This document shows positions 35,277 to 46,438 of a stretch of DNA of 64,000 bases, piece by piece. Position numbers and translations under genes: made by a program. This DNA is from Companilactobacillus farciminis KCTC 3681 = DSM 20184 (GTDB lineage: Bacteria; Bacillota; Bacilli; Lactobacillales; Lactobacillaceae): NCBI RefSeq assembly GCF_002706745.1, contig NZ_CP017702.1, positions 1,116,001 through 1,180,000 on the forward strand, written 5' to 3'. Every line of letters starts with the position of its first letter. Within the stretch, counting starts at the first letter, position 1. The notes under the pieces were generated by a model. The model did no database searches. It was not told where the DNA came from and worked only from the letters and a program-made list of their open reading frames with translations.

Positions 35277-38200
35277 ATGGCAGATACAAAACAACTTTTT
35301 GAAATACTAGTTAAGCAAATTAAATTGGACCAATTGTTAGAATCTAACGATTCGTTTGCCGATGGTAAATTGAACAAATTGGAAGTTCATAAGAATAGTA
35401 AACGTTGGACCTTTTACTTTGAGTTCAAGGATGTTTTGCCATTTAAAGAATTTCTAACTTTTGTCAAAGCGTTGAAGGCTAGTTTTGAGGGTATTGCACA
35501 GGTAAATTTTGAAATCAAGACTACCCAAGCACAATTAAGACAAAAAGATATTACCGATTATTGGAATTACGTGTTGAATGACTGTTCTGTTGAATCGCCA
35601 ATGGTTTTGGATAAAATCAGTCAAACGCCGCCACATATGGAAAATGGTCAAGTCTTTTTAGATGTTTCGAATAGTTTCATGGCGGATATTGTTGATGGCA
35701 AGTTGGTCAATGGTTTGCAATCTGAATACAGCAGTTTAGGTTTCCCAGATTTTCGAATCAGAGCCAATATCGATGAATCGAAGAATCAAGAAAAAGAAGC
35801 TGCGATGAAGGCCATGAACGTGGAAAAGAACAAGCAATTCCAAGCTAAGGCTAAAGAAGTCAGTGAGAAAAAGGCAGCTAAACCCGTCAATGTTTCTAAA
35901 GTTGGACGCAAAATTCCTGACGATCAAGAAATTACGCAAATGGTCGATATCGTCGAAGAAGAGAGAAATAAAGTTGTTGAAGGCTATGTTTTTGATATCG
36001 ATGTTAGAAAGTTAAAATCAGGTCGTTCACTATTGATTTTAAAGGTGACTGATTATACGTCGTCATTTAGTATCAAGAAGTTCTCAAATGGTGAAGACGA
36101 TGAAAATTTCTTCAATTCATTAGATAAAGGCGCTTGGATCAGAGTTCGTGGTAGCGTTCAAGAGGATAATTTCTCGCGTGAATTAGTTATCATGGCAAAT
36201 GATATTAATGTTATCAAACACCAACCAAGAATCGATACTGCAGAAGATGACAATAAGCGTATCGAATTGCATGCCCACACTAATATGAGTCAAATGGATG
36301 CCATTCCTAGTGCAACTGATTTGATCAAACGTGCTAGCGACTGGGGTCAAAAGGGAATCGCCATAACTGATCACCATGCTCTACAAGCCTTTCCTGAAGC
36401 TTTTAGTGCTGGTAAAAAATTCGGCGTCAAAATTGCTTATGGTGTCGAAATTGATTTAGTCGATGAAGGTAATCCAATTGCTTACAATCTTCGTGATCAA
36501 AAATTAGCTGGTTCAGAATATGTGATTTTCGATACTGAAACGACTGGTTTGTCAGCTGTTTACGATTCGATCATTGAAATTGGTGCTACTAAGATGAAAG
36601 ATGGCGAAGTAATCGATCGTTTTGATAAATTTATCAATCCTGGTCACCCACTGTCAGAAGTAACGACTAATTTGACTAGTATCACAACGGAAATGGTTGA
36701 AAATGAACCCGATGAATCAGTGATTGTCGGTGAATTCATGGACTTTATTGGCGATGATATTTTAGTTGGTCACAATGTAACTTTCGATATGGGCTTTATG
36801 AATGCCGCTTTGACGAGAATGGGACGAGAACGCTTGTCAATGCCAGTGATCGATACTTTGGAAATGTCACGAACATTGCATTCAGAATATCGTAATCACA
36901 AGTTGGATTCGTTGGCTAAACGTTACAATATCGTTTTGGAACACCACCATAGAGCGGATTCCGATGCGGAAACAACTGGTTATTTGATGTACAAGCTGTT
37001 TGAAGAATTGGAAGATAAATTTGGAACTGACAATGTCGATCAACTAAATGATCATATTGGTGGTGAAGAAGCATATAAGCAAGCTCGTCCAAGTCATGCA
37101 ATTTTGTTAGCTAAGACTCAAGCTGGTTTGAAGAATATGTTCAAAATCGTTTCGTATTCAATGACACAGTACTATTATCGAACAGCTCGTGTCCCTAGGA
37201 GATTGTTGAACAAGTATCGTGAAGGTATAATCGTAGGTTCCGCCTGTGAAAATGGTGAAGTCTTTACTAGTATGATGCAAAAAGGATATGACGATACTAG
37301 AGAATTGGCTCAGTATTACGATTATTTAGAAGTCATGCCGAAGACTTTGTATCAACATTTGATTGATATCAAAATTATCAAAGACGAAACAGCTCTGGAA
37401 GAGATTTTGAAAAATATTGTCAAATTAGGTAAAGAACTCAATAAGCCAGTTGTCGCAACAGGTGACGTTCACTACCTAGATCCACATGACAAAGTTTATC
37501 GAGATATCGTTATTAAAGCCGTCAAGAGTAATGCTTTAGCACGTCGACCAGAGTTGCCAGATGTACAGTTTAGAACGACTAATGAGATGTTTGATGAATT
37601 CAGTTACATGGACTCACAAACTCAACAAGAAATCATCGTTGATAATCCTAAGAAAATTATGGATTCAATCGATGAAATGTCTCCGGTCAAAGATAAGCTT
37701 TATACTCCTAAAATGGAGGGTGCCGAAGATGAAATTCGTAATTTGACTTTGAACAAAGCACATGAACTATATGGTGACCCATTGCCAGAAATCGTTCAGG
37801 AGCGAATGGACAAAGAGTTAAAGAGTATCATTGGTAATGGATTCTCAGTTATTTACTTGATTTCACAACGTTTGGTTTACAAATCAAATAAAGATGGATA
37901 TTTGGTAGGTTCTCGTGGTTCCGTTGGATCAAGTTTCGTTGCCACGATGACTGGTATTACTGAAGTTAATCCTTTGCCACCGCATTATCGCTGTCCTAAG
38001 TGTAAGTATTCCGAATTCTTTACTAAAGGTGAAGTTGGTTCTGGATATGATTTGCCTGATAAGAAATGTCCAAAATGTGGAGCTGATCTCAAAAAAGATG
38101 GTCAAGATATTCCGTTTGAAACTTTCTTAGGATTTAAAGGTGATAAGGTTCCGGATATTGATTTGAACTTCTCTGGTGATTATCAGCCAGTAGCTCACAA

Positions 38201-39575
38201 TTATACGAAAGTATTGTTTGGGGAAGATCACGTATTTAGAGCCGGAACGATTGGTACAATTGCTGATCGAACTGCTTTTGGTTACGTGAAAAATTACGAA
38301 GAATTGACTGATCAAAATCTTCGTAATGCCGAAGAAGAGCGATTAGCCATGGGTTCAACTGGTGTCAAAAGAACCACTGGTCAACATCCGGCCGGAATCA
38401 TCGTTGTGCCTGACTACATGGATATCTTTGATTTCACGCCAATTCAATATCCGGCTGATGATCAAAATGCTGCTTGGAAGACGACTCACTTTGATTTCCA
38501 CTCAATTCACGATAATATTTTGAAACTAGATATTCTAGGACATGATGATCCAACGATGATTCGTATGCTTCAAGATTTATCTGGTATCGATCCTAAGACT
38601 TTGCCGGTTAAAGACCCAGGGGTCATGGAATTGTTCAGTGGAACTAAGTCTTTAGGTGTTACGCCTGAACAAATCTTTTCAAAAACTGGAACACTAGGGG
38701 TGCCAGAATTCGGTACTCGTTTTGTTCGAGGAATGCTTGAAAAGACTCATCCAACAACCTTTGCCGAATTGCTACAAATTTCTGGATTGTCTCACGGGAC
38801 TGATGTTTGGTTAGGTAACGCTGAAGAATTGATCGATAAAGGTATCGTTACTTTGAAGGAAGTTATTGGTTGTCGTGATAATATCATGATGGATTTGATT
38901 CACTATGGTATGGATTCACAGATGGCTTTCCAAATCATGGAGCACGTTCGTAAGGGACGCGGAATTCCTGATGATTGGAAACAAGCTATGAAAGATGCTG
39001 ATGTTCCTGATTGGTATATTGATTCTTGTTTGAAGATCAAATACATGTTCCCTCGAGCTCACGCCACAGCTTACATTATTATGGCGTTAAGAATTGCCTA
39101 CTTTAAGGTACATTATCCACTTTACTATTACAGTGCTTACTTCACAGTTCGTGCTGACGACTTTGACTTGGTAGCGATGACGACTGGTAAAGATGCTGTC
39201 AAAGCTTCAATGAAAGCTATCAACGATAAGGGAATGGATGCTTCAACTAAAGAAAAGAATTTGTTGACAGTTTTGGAATTGGCTAACGAATGCTTGGAAC
39301 GTGGTTTCAAGATCAAGATGGTCGATATCGAAAAATCAGATGCTTTTGAATTTAAGATCATCGATGATAAAACACTTCTAGCACCATTCAATGCTATTCC
39401 TGGACTTGGTGACAACGTTGCTAAGCAAATCATTGCCGCACGTGAAGAACAACCTTTCTTATCTAAGCAAGATTTAGGTACTCGTGGTAAGGTTTCAAAG
39501 ACTGTTATCGAATATATGACAGAAAATCATGTTTTAGATGGCATGCCAGACGAAAATCAGTTATCATTATTTTAG
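35277..39575 (+). CDS. polC: DNA polymerase III alpha subunit, PolC type
   Basis: 1432 aa replicative polymerase of low-GC Gram-positives. Order: N-terminal domain (1-220), OB fold (about 225-325), PHP domain (from [14 protein letters not shown], ~330), inserted 3'-5' exonuclease (~415-590, starting [10 protein letters not shown]), polymerase core with [12 protein letters not shown] (~878), a zinc site [10 protein letters not shown]...CPKCGADL (~905-940), and [12 protein letters not shown] carrying catalytic Asp (~960). Ends ENQLSLF, which fits the beta-clamp-binding motif QLSLF. Length is normal. Confidence 0.97.
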   Translation: MADTKQLFEILVKQIKLDQLLESNDSFADGKLNKLEVHKNSKRWTFYFEFKDVLPFKEFLTFVKALKASFEGIAQVNFEIKTTQAQLRQKDITDYWNYVLNDCSVESPMVLDKISQTPPHMENGQVFLDVSNSFMADIVDGKLVNGLQSEYSSLGFPDFRIRANIDESKNQEKEAAMKAMNVEKNKQFQAKAKEVSEKKAAKPVNVSKVGRKIPDDQEITQMVDIVEEERNKVVEGYVFDIDVRKLKSGRSLLILKVTDYTSSFSIKKFSNGEDDENFFNSLDKGAWIRVRGSVQEDNFSRELVIMANDINVIKHQPRIDTAEDDNKRIELHAHTNMSQMDAIPSATDLIKRASDWGQKGIAITDHHALQAFPEAFSAGKKFGVKIAYGVEIDLVDEGNPIAYNLRDQKLAGSEYVIFDTETTGLSAVYDSIIEIGATKMKDGEVIDRFDKFINPGHPLSEVTTNLTSITTEMVENEPDESVIVGEFMDFIGDDILVGHNVTFDMGFMNAALTRMGRERLSMPVIDTLEMSRTLHSEYRNHKLDSLAKRYNIVLEHHHRADSDAETTGYLMYKLFEELEDKFGTDNVDQLNDHIGGEEAYKQARPSHAILLAKTQAGLKNMFKIVSYSMTQYYYRTARVPRRLLNKYREGIIVGSACENGEVFTSMMQKGYDDTRELAQYYDYLEVMPKTLYQHLIDIKIIKDETALEEILKNIVKLGKELNKPVVATGDVHYLDPHDKVYRDIVIKAVKSNALARRPELPDVQFRTTNEMFDEFSYMDSQTQQEIIVDNPKKIMDSIDEMSPVKDKLYTPKMEGAEDEIRNLTLNKAHELYGDPLPEIVQERMDKELKSIIGNGFSVIYLISQRLVYKSNKDGYLVGSRGSVGSSFVATMTGITEVNPLPPHYRCPKCKYSEFFTKGEVGSGYDLPDKKCPKCGADLKKDGQDIPFETFLGFKGDKVPDIDLNFSGDYQPVAHNYTKVLFGEDHVFRAGTIGTIADRTAFGYVKNYEELTDQNLRNAEEERLAMGSTGVKRTTGQHPAGIIVVPDYMDIFDFTPIQYPADDQNAAWKTTHFDFHSIHDNILKLDILGHDDPTMIRMLQDLSGIDPKTLPVKDPGVMELFSGTKSLGVTPEQIFSKTGTLGVPEFGTRFVRGMLEKTHPTTFAELLQISGLSHGTDVWLGNAEELIDKGIVTLKEVIGCRDNIMMDLIHYGMDSQMAFQIMEHVRKGRGIPDDWKQAMKDADVPDWYIDSCLKIKYMFPRAHATAYIIMALRIAYFKVHYPLYYYSAYFTVRADDFDLVAMTTGKDAVKASMKAINDKGMDASTKEKNLLTVLELANECLERGFKIKMVDIEKSDAFEFKIIDDKTLLAPFNAIPGLGDNVAKQIIAAREEQPFLSKQDLGTRGKVSKTVIEYMTENHVLDGMPDENQLSLF

Positions 39576-39591
39576 GTATGGTTGTTATAAG

Positions 39592-39620
39592 TTGATTTAA
39601 TAACAAATATATGTTAAATT
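39592..39620 (+). promoter_or_regulatory. Promoter of the rimP-nusA-infB operon
   Basis: TTGATT (39592-39597), 17-bp spacer, TAAATT (39615-39620) with an extended TGT before it. The predicted start near 39627 is upstream of a strong hairpin, so transcripts must pass it to reach rimP. Confidence 0.5.
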
Positions 39621-39645
39621 AACTACTAGTTAATTATTGATTAAT

Positions 39646-39672
39646 GAGTGAGCAGAAATGCTCACTCTTTTT
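39646..39672 (+). terminator. Terminator between polC and rimP
   Basis: Perfect 9-bp stem GAGTGAGCA/TGCTCACTC with a GAAA tetraloop, then five T residues. It terminates polC, but it also lies downstream of the candidate rimP promoter. Confidence 0.9.
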
Positions 39673-39699
39673 ATTGCCGATTACTTTGGAGGAATGTCC

Positions 39700-40167
39700 T
39701 TGGATACAAAAGTTGAAGAATTAAAAGCCATTTTACAACCCATTTTGGAGCAACACGATTTCTTTTTAGTTGATTTAGAATTCGTGCACGAACATGGGGA
39801 TTGGTACTTGAGAGTTTATGCAGATAAAAAAGGTGGAATCAGTATCGATGATTGTGCCGTTATTAGTGAGGAATATGGAGAAAAGCTAGATGAGTTGGAC
39901 CCAATCGAACCAGCTTACTATCTAGAAGTTTCATCTCCGGGTGCAGAACGTCCATTAAAGAACGATGAAAGTCTAACTAACTACGTTGACGACTACGTTC
40001 ATGTTTCTTTATACCAAAAAGTAAATGGTGAAAAAGCTTTTGAAGGAACACTTACAGAAGTAACAGACACAGAGATAACTTTGATCGTTAAAGTTAAGAA
40101 TTTAAAGAAGCAAGTAGAAATTAGCCGCAAAAATATCGCTAAGATTCGTCTTGCAATCGAATTCTAA
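39700..40167 (+). CDS. rimP: Ribosome maturation factor RimP
   Basis: 155 aa 30S assembly factor. ILEQHDFFLVDLEFVHEHGDWYLRVY and YLEVSSPGAERPLK are diagnostic. TTG 39700 is chosen because GGAGG at 39688-39692 is 7 nt upstream. The in-frame ATG at 39694 is only one base from that site, and ATG 39658 sits inside the terminator. Heads the nusA operon as in most bacteria. Confidence 0.93.
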   Translation: MDTKVEELKAILQPILEQHDFFLVDLEFVHEHGDWYLRVYADKKGGISIDDCAVISEEYGEKLDELDPIEPAYYLEVSSPGAERPLKNDESLTNYVDDYVHVSLYQKVNGEKAFEGTLTEVTDTEITLIVKVKNLKKQVEISRKNIAKIRLAIEF

Positions 40168-40177
40168 GGAGAAAATC

Positions 40178-41395
40178 ATGAGTAAAGAAATGGTTGAAGC
40201 CCTCGATGCGCTTGAACGCGAAAAGGGTATCAAAAAAGAATACGTTATTGAATCATTAGAAGCTGCCTTAGTTGCTGCTTATAAGAGAAATTACAACCAA
40301 GCCCAAAACGTTGATGTTGAATTTGACGCTAAAAAGGGTAATATACATGTTTATGCGGTTAAAGAAGTTGTCGAAGATGTTGTGGATGATCGTCTAGAAG
40401 TAAGTCTTGAAGATGCCCAACAAAAGAGTAAAGGTTATGAAATTGGCGATCATATCAAAGAAGAAGTAACACCAAAAGACTTTGGTAGAATTGCTGCTCA
40501 GACCGCTAAGCAAGTGATCATGCAACGTGTTCGTGAAGCTGAGCGTGATATCATTTATAATGAATACAGTCAGTATGAACACGAAATCATTCAAGGAACA
40601 GTTGAACGTAGCGATAGCAGATATGTTTACATCACTTATGGACGTATCGAAACAGTTATGCCTAAGGCTGACCAAATGCCTGGTGAAACATACAATTCTC
40701 GTGATAGAATTCGTGTTTATGTTACAAAGGTAGAAAATGCTACTAAAGGACCTCAAGTCTTTGTTTCTAGAACTGATCCAGGTTTGGTCAAGAGATTATT
40801 TGAACAAGAAGTTCCTGAAATTTATGATGGAACTGTTGAAATCGTCTCAATTGCTCGTGAAGCTGGGGACAGAACTAAGATTGCTGTTAAATCAGATAAT
40901 CCAGATGTTGACCCCGTTGGTACTTGTGTTGGACCAAAGGGTTCACGTGTGCAAGCAGTCGTTGATGAATTGAACGGTGAAAATATCGATGTTGTACCTT
41001 ACGTTGATGATCCAGTTGATTTCATTGCTAACGCTTTGAATCCAGCTGAAGTTATCGCGGTTCAATTTGACGAAAACGACAAGAAACAATGTATCGTAAT
41101 CGTTCCTGACTACCACTTGTCATTAGCAATTGGTAAGAAGGGGCAAAATGCGCGTTTAGCTGCTAAATTAACTGGTTATAAGATTGATATCAAGCCAGAA
41201 TCGCAAGTTGAATTTGTTGATGACAACGACGAAGATGTTGATTTAGACGATATTGAGAGTGGTAAGATTGACATAGAGAAGACTCGTGAAAATGCTGCTA
41301 ATGCAGATGACGCAAAGAATCCTGCTGCACAAGACGATGAAGATAATGATTCAGACTCAGATGATGTAGATAGCGATTCCGATTCAGAAAACTAA
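40178..41395 (+). CDS. nusA: Transcription termination/antitermination factor NusA
   Basis: 405 aa. N-terminal RNA-polymerase-binding domain (1-125), S1 domain (about 130-200, GTVERSDSRYVYITYGRIE), then two KH domains (about 230-345, CVGPKGSRVQAVVDEL and LAIGKKGQNARLAAKLTG). The last ~55 residues are an Asp/Glu/Ser-rich acidic tail. ATG 40178 has AAGGAG at 40166-40171. Confidence 0.97.
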   Translation: MSKEMVEALDALEREKGIKKEYVIESLEAALVAAYKRNYNQAQNVDVEFDAKKGNIHVYAVKEVVEDVVDDRLEVSLEDAQQKSKGYEIGDHIKEEVTPKDFGRIAAQTAKQVIMQRVREAERDIIYNEYSQYEHEIIQGTVERSDSRYVYITYGRIETVMPKADQMPGETYNSRDRIRVYVTKVENATKGPQVFVSRTDPGLVKRLFEQEVPEIYDGTVEIVSIAREAGDRTKIAVKSDNPDVDPVGTCVGPKGSRVQAVVDELNGENIDVVPYVDDPVDFIANALNPAEVIAVQFDENDKKQCIVIVPDYHLSLAIGKKGQNARLAAKLTGYKIDIKPESQVEFVDDNDEDVDLDDIESGKIDIEKTRENAANADDAKNPAAQDDEDNDSDSDDVDSDSDSEN

Positions 41396-41410
41396 AAAGG
41401 GGTGATGGAT

Positions 41411-41719
41411 TTGGCAACTCGTAAGATACCTATGCGTAAAGATGTTTTGACAAATAAGATGTATCCAAAAAGAGAAATGGTAAGAATTGTCAAAGATAAA
41501 GAAGGCAATATTTCGATTGATCCTACTGGAAAGAAACCTGGCCGTGGGGCTTATGTAGGTCTAGATCCAGAAGCCGTTAAAAATGCTAAATCAGCAAAGA
41601 TTCTGGAAAAAGTATTTTCACATGCAGTTCCAGAAGATTTTTATGATGAACTATTTGATTTCGTAGATCACCAAAAGGCCCGTATGGATCTTTTTGGAGA
41701 TTTGGGTAAGAAACATTAA
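41411..41719 (+). CDS. ylxR: YlxR family RNA-binding protein (DUF448)
   Basis: 102 aa. RKIPMRKDVLTNKMYPKREMVRIV and GRGAYVGLDPEAVKNAK match YlxR, a small protein of the nusA-infB operon; it has been linked to transcription regulation and RNase P in other Bacillota. The start is probably TTG 41411 (8 nt after GGGG at 41399-41402). ATG 41405 and GTG 41402 lie on or next to that site. Confidence 0.9.
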   Translation: MATRKIPMRKDVLTNKMYPKREMVRIVKDKEGNISIDPTGKKPGRGAYVGLDPEAVKNAKSAKILEKVFSHAVPEDFYDELFDFVDHQKARMDLFGDLGKKH

Positions 41720-42015
41720 TGAAGAACTTTTTAAATTTCTTAGGTATTGCAGTTAGAGCTCGAAAATTTATTAGTGGAACTGAACTGACTATTAATGGAA
41801 TGCGCAGTGGTGAGGTAAAACTCGTTATCATGGCGCAAGATTGTAGTGCTCGAACAAAAAAAGATTTGCACAATAAGGCAAGTTATTATAATGTACCTGT
41901 GATAGATACGATAAGTAGTGAAGAGTTAAAAACGGCTATTGGAAAAGACAGAAAAGTTATGGGAATAACAGATTTTGGATTTGCTAAAAGGTTAAAAGAA
42001 ATTATGGACAATTAA
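41719..42015 (+). CDS. ylxQ: L7Ae-family ribosomal protein YlxQ
   Basis: 98 aa L7Ae/L30e/Gadd45-fold protein, likely binding kink-turn [22 protein letters not shown] and [19 protein letters not shown] are family patterns. Starts on the last base of the ylxR stop (TAATG), so it is translationally coupled. Sits before infB as expected. Confidence 0.93.
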   Translation: MKNFLNFLGIAVRARKFISGTELTINGMRSGEVKLVIMAQDCSARTKKDLHNKASYYNVPVIDTISSEELKTAIGKDRKVMGITDFGFAKRLKEIMDN

Positions 42016-42028
42016 GGAGAGTGATAGG

Positions 42029-44875
42029 ATGGTCAAAAAAAGAATTTATACTATTGCAAAAGAAAATAGTGTTGAGAATCAAGTAGTATTAGATGCCGCC
42101 GCAAAATTGGGCATTGATGTTAAAAACCATATGTCATCAGTAGATGAAAGTGTAGAAAAGAAAATCGTCAGCAGTTTAAAGGGTGGTAAGAAGCCCGCTA
42201 GTCAACCAAAAGCACAATCAAAGACTGATGAAAAGCGCGAAGGTAGTAATCACAATTCAGGTGATCACAAAACTAAGATCAAGATTACTGCTGTAAGAAG
42301 AGATACTAATAAGGGTAAAGGTCACTTTGACCATCGTAACAATAATCACAACTCCAACAGTAATCGTCCAAACAGCAATAATAGTAACTATCATCGTCCA
42401 AATAATGGCAACAATTCTCACAATTCAAACAATGCTAATAATGGCAATAGAAACGATAACCGTAATTCACAAAATCGTGATAACCGTAATCGTAACAATG
42501 AAACACGCAACAACCGCAATGGCGAGAATCGTAATAACAACAATAATCGCAATCGCAACAATAACAACCGACGTGATCGTTCAAATGTGCAAGCACAAGC
42601 TCCACGTCCAAGACAAAGTGCTGGTAACAAGTATCTAGAACAATTTAAGACAAACATCGCTGATGCTAGTCGTATTCCTAGTCATCCAACTAGAAATCAT
42701 AACAATCGTCCTAATAACAACCGCACAAATAACAGTGACAATGCTCATAGAAACAATCACCGTCCTAACAATAATAACGAGAACAACAATCGTTATAACA
42801 AGAACAACAACAACCATAATGTAAATAACCGTAACAACAATAATAATCACAATAACCAAAATCAAAACAGAAGACCTAATAACAACAACGCAGCTGCCAA
42901 GGCTAAGGAAACTCCTAAGTCAACTGTAGCAAACGTTAATATTCCAAAGCCAGAATACAAGAAGCCAAAACCAACTAACAATAATCGTGACTTTGGCCAC
43001 AAACAAAATCTTGCTAATCCATTTGGTAGTCGTAAGAAGAAGAAAGAACGTAAACGTCAACAACGTCAACGTACTGAACCTAAGAAGCCAATGCCACAAA
43101 GAAAGGAACGTCCATTACCAGAAACACTTGTTTATACAGTGGGTATGAACGCTCAAGATATTGGTAAGTTGATTCACAGAGAACCAGCTGAAATTGTTAA
43201 GAAACTCTTTATGCTTGGTATTATGATCAACCAAAACAAGTCATTGGATAAAGATACCATTGAATTGTTGGCTGAAGATTACGGTATTAAGTCAGAAGAA
43301 AAGGTTCAAGAAGATGTTGCCGATATCGACAAGTACTTCGATGCTGAAGTTAATACAACGGAGAACCTTGTTACTCGCCCACCAGTAGTTACAATCATGG
43401 GTCACGTTGATCATGGTAAGACAACCTTGCTTGATCACCTAAGACACACACATGTTACTGCCGGTGAAGCTGGTGGTATCACTCAACATATCGGTGCTTA
43501 CCAAGTTCGTCTAAAAGACAGATTGATTACATTCTTGGATACTCCAGGACACGCTGCCTTTACTAATATGCGTGCTCGTGGTGCTGATATTACTGATATC
43601 GTTATTTTGGTTGTTGCTGCTGATGATGGTGTTATGCCACAGACAATTGAAGCTATCAACCACGCCAAGGCCGCAAATGACCCAATTATCGTAGCTATCA
43701 ATAAGATCGATAAGCCAGGTGCTAACCCACAACACGTAATCGAAGAACTAATGCAATATGACTTAGTTCCAGAAGATTACGGTGGGGATACTATCTTTGT
43801 TAATATTTCTGCCAAAATGGGTACAAATATCGACGAATTGCTAGAAATGGTTCTTCTAGAATCTGATGTTCTAGAATTAAAGGCTAACCCTCAACAAAAG
43901 GCTATCGGTACTGTTATCGAAGCTAAGTTGGATAAGGGTCGTGGACCAGTTGCTACATTGCTAGTTCAACAAGGTACACTACATGTTGGTGATCCAATCG
44001 TTGTTGGTAATACCTTTGGTCGTGTCAGAACAATGACAAACTACAATGGTAAAGACATCAAGAATGCTAAACCATCAGAGCCAGTTGAAATTACTGGTCT
44101 AAACGATGTTCCTGAATCAGCCGACAAGTTCGTTGTCTTCGATGATGAAAAGACAGCTCGTGCCGCCGGTGAAGAACGTGCTAGTCGTGCTCTTCAAAAG
44201 GAACGTCAAAATACTAACCCTGTAACTCTTGATAACTTGTTCGAAACAATGAAAGAGGGAGAACTTAAACAAGTCGACGTTATTATTAAAGCCGATGTTC
44301 AAGGTTCTGCTGAAGCCATTGCCGGAAGTTTGAAGAAGATCGAAGTTGAAGGCGTTCGTGTCAATATCATTCACTCTGCCGTTGGTGCCATTACTGAAAG
44401 TGATGTTAACTTGGCTGCTGCAAGTAACGCTATCATCATTGGATTTAACGTTCGTCCAACTGCTCAAGCCAAGGTTCAAGCTAAGGATGAAAATGTTGAT
44501 ATTCGTCTACACAGAGTTATTTACAAGGCTATCGACGAAATCGAAGCTGCTATGAAGGGTATGTTGGAACCAGTTTACGAAGAAAAAGTTATTGGTAACT
44601 TGACTGTTCGTGAAACATACAACGTATCTAAGATTGGTACTATCGCTGGTTGTTATGTAAACAGTGGTAAGATCCAACGTGATAGTGGCGTAAGACTTAT
44701 CAGAGACGGTATCGTTATTACTGAAGGTAAGCTAGCTTCTCTAAAACGTTTCAAAGATGACGTTAAGGAAGTTGGTTCAGGATTCGAATGTGGTATCACA
44801 ATCGAAAACTACAACGATATTAAGATCGGCGATGAAGTCGAAGTTTATGTTATGGAACAAGTTCCAGTTAAATAG
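42029..44875 (+). CDS. infB: Translation initiation factor IF-2 with long Asn-rich N-terminal region
   Basis: 948 aa, longer than the ~716 aa of B. subtilis IF-2. An IF2N segment (1-50) is followed by a low-complexity Asn/Arg/His/Lys-rich region from about 95 to 345, a second IF2N (~365-415), and the G domain with GHVDHGKTT (~456-464), DTPGHAAF (~504-511) and NKID (~557-560). Domains II-IV follow. The G domain and C-terminal initiator-tRNA-binding domain look complete. It delivers fMet-tRNA to the 30S subunit. Last gene of the rimP operon, ended by a terminator. Confidence 0.97.
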   Translation: MVKKRIYTIAKENSVENQVVLDAAAKLGIDVKNHMSSVDESVEKKIVSSLKGGKKPASQPKAQSKTDEKREGSNHNSGDHKTKIKITAVRRDTNKGKGHFDHRNNNHNSNSNRPNSNNSNYHRPNNGNNSHNSNNANNGNRNDNRNSQNRDNRNRNNETRNNRNGENRNNNNNRNRNNNNRRDRSNVQAQAPRPRQSAGNKYLEQFKTNIADASRIPSHPTRNHNNRPNNNRTNNSDNAHRNNHRPNNNNENNNRYNKNNNNHNVNNRNNNNNHNNQNQNRRPNNNNAAAKAKETPKSTVANVNIPKPEYKKPKPTNNNRDFGHKQNLANPFGSRKKKKERKRQQRQRTEPKKPMPQRKERPLPETLVYTVGMNAQDIGKLIHREPAEIVKKLFMLGIMINQNKSLDKDTIELLAEDYGIKSEEKVQEDVADIDKYFDAEVNTTENLVTRPPVVTIMGHVDHGKTTLLDHLRHTHVTAGEAGGITQHIGAYQVRLKDRLITFLDTPGHAAFTNMRARGADITDIVILVVAADDGVMPQTIEAINHAKAANDPIIVAINKIDKPGANPQHVIEELMQYDLVPEDYGGDTIFVNISAKMGTNIDELLEMVLLESDVLELKANPQQKAIGTVIEAKLDKGRGPVATLLVQQGTLHVGDPIVVGNTFGRVRTMTNYNGKDIKNAKPSEPVEITGLNDVPESADKFVVFDDEKTARAAGEERASRALQKERQNTNPVTLDNLFETMKEGELKQVDVIIKADVQGSAEAIAGSLKKIEVEGVRVNIIHSAVGAITESDVNLAAASNAIIIGFNVRPTAQAKVQAKDENVDIRLHRVIYKAIDEIEAAMKGMLEPVYEEKVIGNLTVRETYNVSKIGTIAGCYVNSGKIQRDSGVRLIRDGIVITEGKLASLKRFKDDVKEVGSGFECGITIENYNDIKIGDEVEVYVMEQVPVK

Positions 44876-44888
44876 TTAATTATCTAAT

Positions 44889-44929
44889 AAAGTCGGAATG
44901 CTGTTGAAACATTCTGACTTTATTTTTTT
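44889..44929 (+). terminator. Terminator after infB
   Basis: AAAGTCGGAATG (44889-44900) pairs with CATTCTGACTTT (one G-U), then a T run ending at 44929. Confidence 0.9.
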
Positions 44930-44965
44930 GACAAATTATTCAACAAAAAGAATTGCCAAGTAATG

Positions 44966-44974
44966 TGATATAAT
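44966..44974 (+). promoter_or_regulatory. Extended -10 promoter of rbfA
   Basis: TGATATAAT gives a perfect extended -10 (TATAAT at 44969-44974). No good -35 is seen at the right distance; a TTGACA at 44928-44933 is too far away. Confidence 0.5.
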
Positions 44975-45042
44975 CAAGCAGTGATGATTAAAAGATGACA
45001 AGTAAACTAGAGATAGTTTGAAAATAATTATGGAGGTACAGC

Positions 45043-45402
45043 ATGGTAAAACATCGTATAGGTCGTGTTGAACAAGAAATTCAAAAAGAAGTTAACGATA
45101 TTCTTCTTAAACGTGTAAGAGATCCTAGAGTTCAAGGCGTTACAGTCACAGGTGTCGAAATGACCGGTGATTTGCAACAAGCCACAATTTATTACAGCAT
45201 TCTATCTGAAAAAGCTAGTGATGTTGAAAAAACTCAAGCAGGACTAGATAAAGCTAAAGGCTTGATTCGTCGTGAATTAGGTCAAAAGTTAACTTTGTAC
45301 AAAGTCCCTGAACTCGAATTCAAGCAAGATCAATCAGTTCGTTACGGAGAAAAGATTGATAAATTGATTGCTAAGTTACACCAAGACGAAGCTAATCGTT
45401 AA
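45043..45402 (+). CDS. rbfA: Ribosome-binding factor A
   Basis: 119 aa KH-like 30S maturation factor. HRIGRVEQEIQKEVNDIL, VTVTGVEMTGDLQQATIYYS and VPELEFKQDQSVRYGEKID are diagnostic. Has its own promoter and terminator, so it is separate from infB upstream and truB downstream. Ribosome binding site GGAGG is 8 nt upstream. Confidence 0.96.
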   Translation: MVKHRIGRVEQEIQKEVNDILLKRVRDPRVQGVTVTGVEMTGDLQQATIYYSILSEKASDVEKTQAGLDKAKGLIRRELGQKLTLYKVPELEFKQDQSVRYGEKIDKLIAKLHQDEANR

Positions 45403-45440
45403 AAAAAACAGGTGGGAATTTTTTTCTTGCCTGTTTTTTT
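45402..45440 (+). terminator. Terminator after rbfA
   Basis: AAAAACAGG pairs with CCTGTTTTT around a 16-nt loop, starting at the rbfA stop and ending in seven T residues. Confidence 0.85.
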
Positions 45441-45511
45441 GTGGAAAACTTTCTATTGTTAAGGAAGACTAGTAAAATTATTAATGATATTACGAAAAAT
45501 GGAGATTTGTT

Positions 45512-46426
45512 ATGGACGGAGTAATTCCATTAAATAAAGAAATCGGACAAACTAGTTCGGACTATGTATATAAATTAAGAAAAATCTTGCACACGAGAAA
45601 AATTGGCCACACAGGAACTTTGGATCCGTTGGTTGATGGAGTTTTGCCAATCTGCGTTGGACAAGCAACGAAGCTGGTAAACACTTTGACGGGCTCTCCT
45701 AAAGAATATGCCGGAGAAATCACTATTGGACGTTCAACGACTACTGAAGACCGTGAAGGCGAAACTGTTGAGGAAAAGAAATTGTCAAAGCCATTCACTA
45801 ATGAAGAATTAGAGCAGACTTTTGAACAAATGACCGGGGACTTAAAGCAGATTCCACCAATGTTTTCAGCTGTTCGTGTGAATGGTAAGAAACTCTATGA
45901 GTATGCTCGAGCTGGTATCGAAGTAGAACGACCAGTTCGCCAAATTCACATTTATAGCTTTTCAATGACTTCAGAACCTAGTTTCGACGAAACAACGGGT
46001 TATCAAACGATTAAATTTCACGTTAAATGTTCTAAAGGAACTTATGTCAGAACTTTAGCTGTAGAATTTGGTAAATTATTAGGATATCCTGCCTTTATGT
46101 CGCAATTGACGCGAGTAAAAAGTGCTGGTTTTCCAATTGAAGAGACTTTTACCTTAGGTCAAATTGAAGAGATGATGGAAAAAGATGATTATCATTTCTT
46201 GAAGTCGATCGATGAAGTTTTAAAAGAGGTGCCTAGTTTAGAATTGAACGATGAACAGTGGGATGTTCGTGTCAGTCATGGGGGATTTTTAGAAGAAAAA
46301 GACGTTGACTCTGACAAAACTAAACAATTACGTGTCCAAAGAGATGGCGTAACCAAAGCACTTTACAAGTATGATAAAGTTAGAAATATGTGGATTCCAG
46401 ATTTGATGTTATTGAACAATAAGTAA
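45512..46426 (+). CDS. truB: tRNA pseudouridine-55 synthase TruB
   Basis: 304 aa. Makes pseudouridine 55 in the T loop of tRNAs. The catalytic Asp38 is in IGHTGTLDPLVDGVLPI, with KQIPPMFSAVRVNGKKLYEYAR and CSKGTYVRTLA downstream. A C-terminal extension after residue ~240 fits PUA-like tails. GGAG ribosome binding site upstream. Followed by ribF after 12 bp, the common truB-ribF pair. Confidence 0.97.
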   Translation: MDGVIPLNKEIGQTSSDYVYKLRKILHTRKIGHTGTLDPLVDGVLPICVGQATKLVNTLTGSPKEYAGEITIGRSTTTEDREGETVEEKKLSKPFTNEELEQTFEQMTGDLKQIPPMFSAVRVNGKKLYEYARAGIEVERPVRQIHIYSFSMTSEPSFDETTGYQTIKFHVKCSKGTYVRTLAVEFGKLLGYPAFMSQLTRVKSAGFPIEETFTLGQIEEMMEKDDYHFLKSIDEVLKEVPSLELNDEQWDVRVSHGGFLEEKDVDSDKTKQLRVQRDGVTKALYKYDKVRNMWIPDLMLLNNK

Positions 46427-46438
46427 AAGAGGGTAATT

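Noticed and set aside
42327-42865. Overlapping open frames on both strands within the Asn-rich part of infB
   Set aside because: Products of low-complexity AAC/AAT codons read in other frames; infB is continuous.
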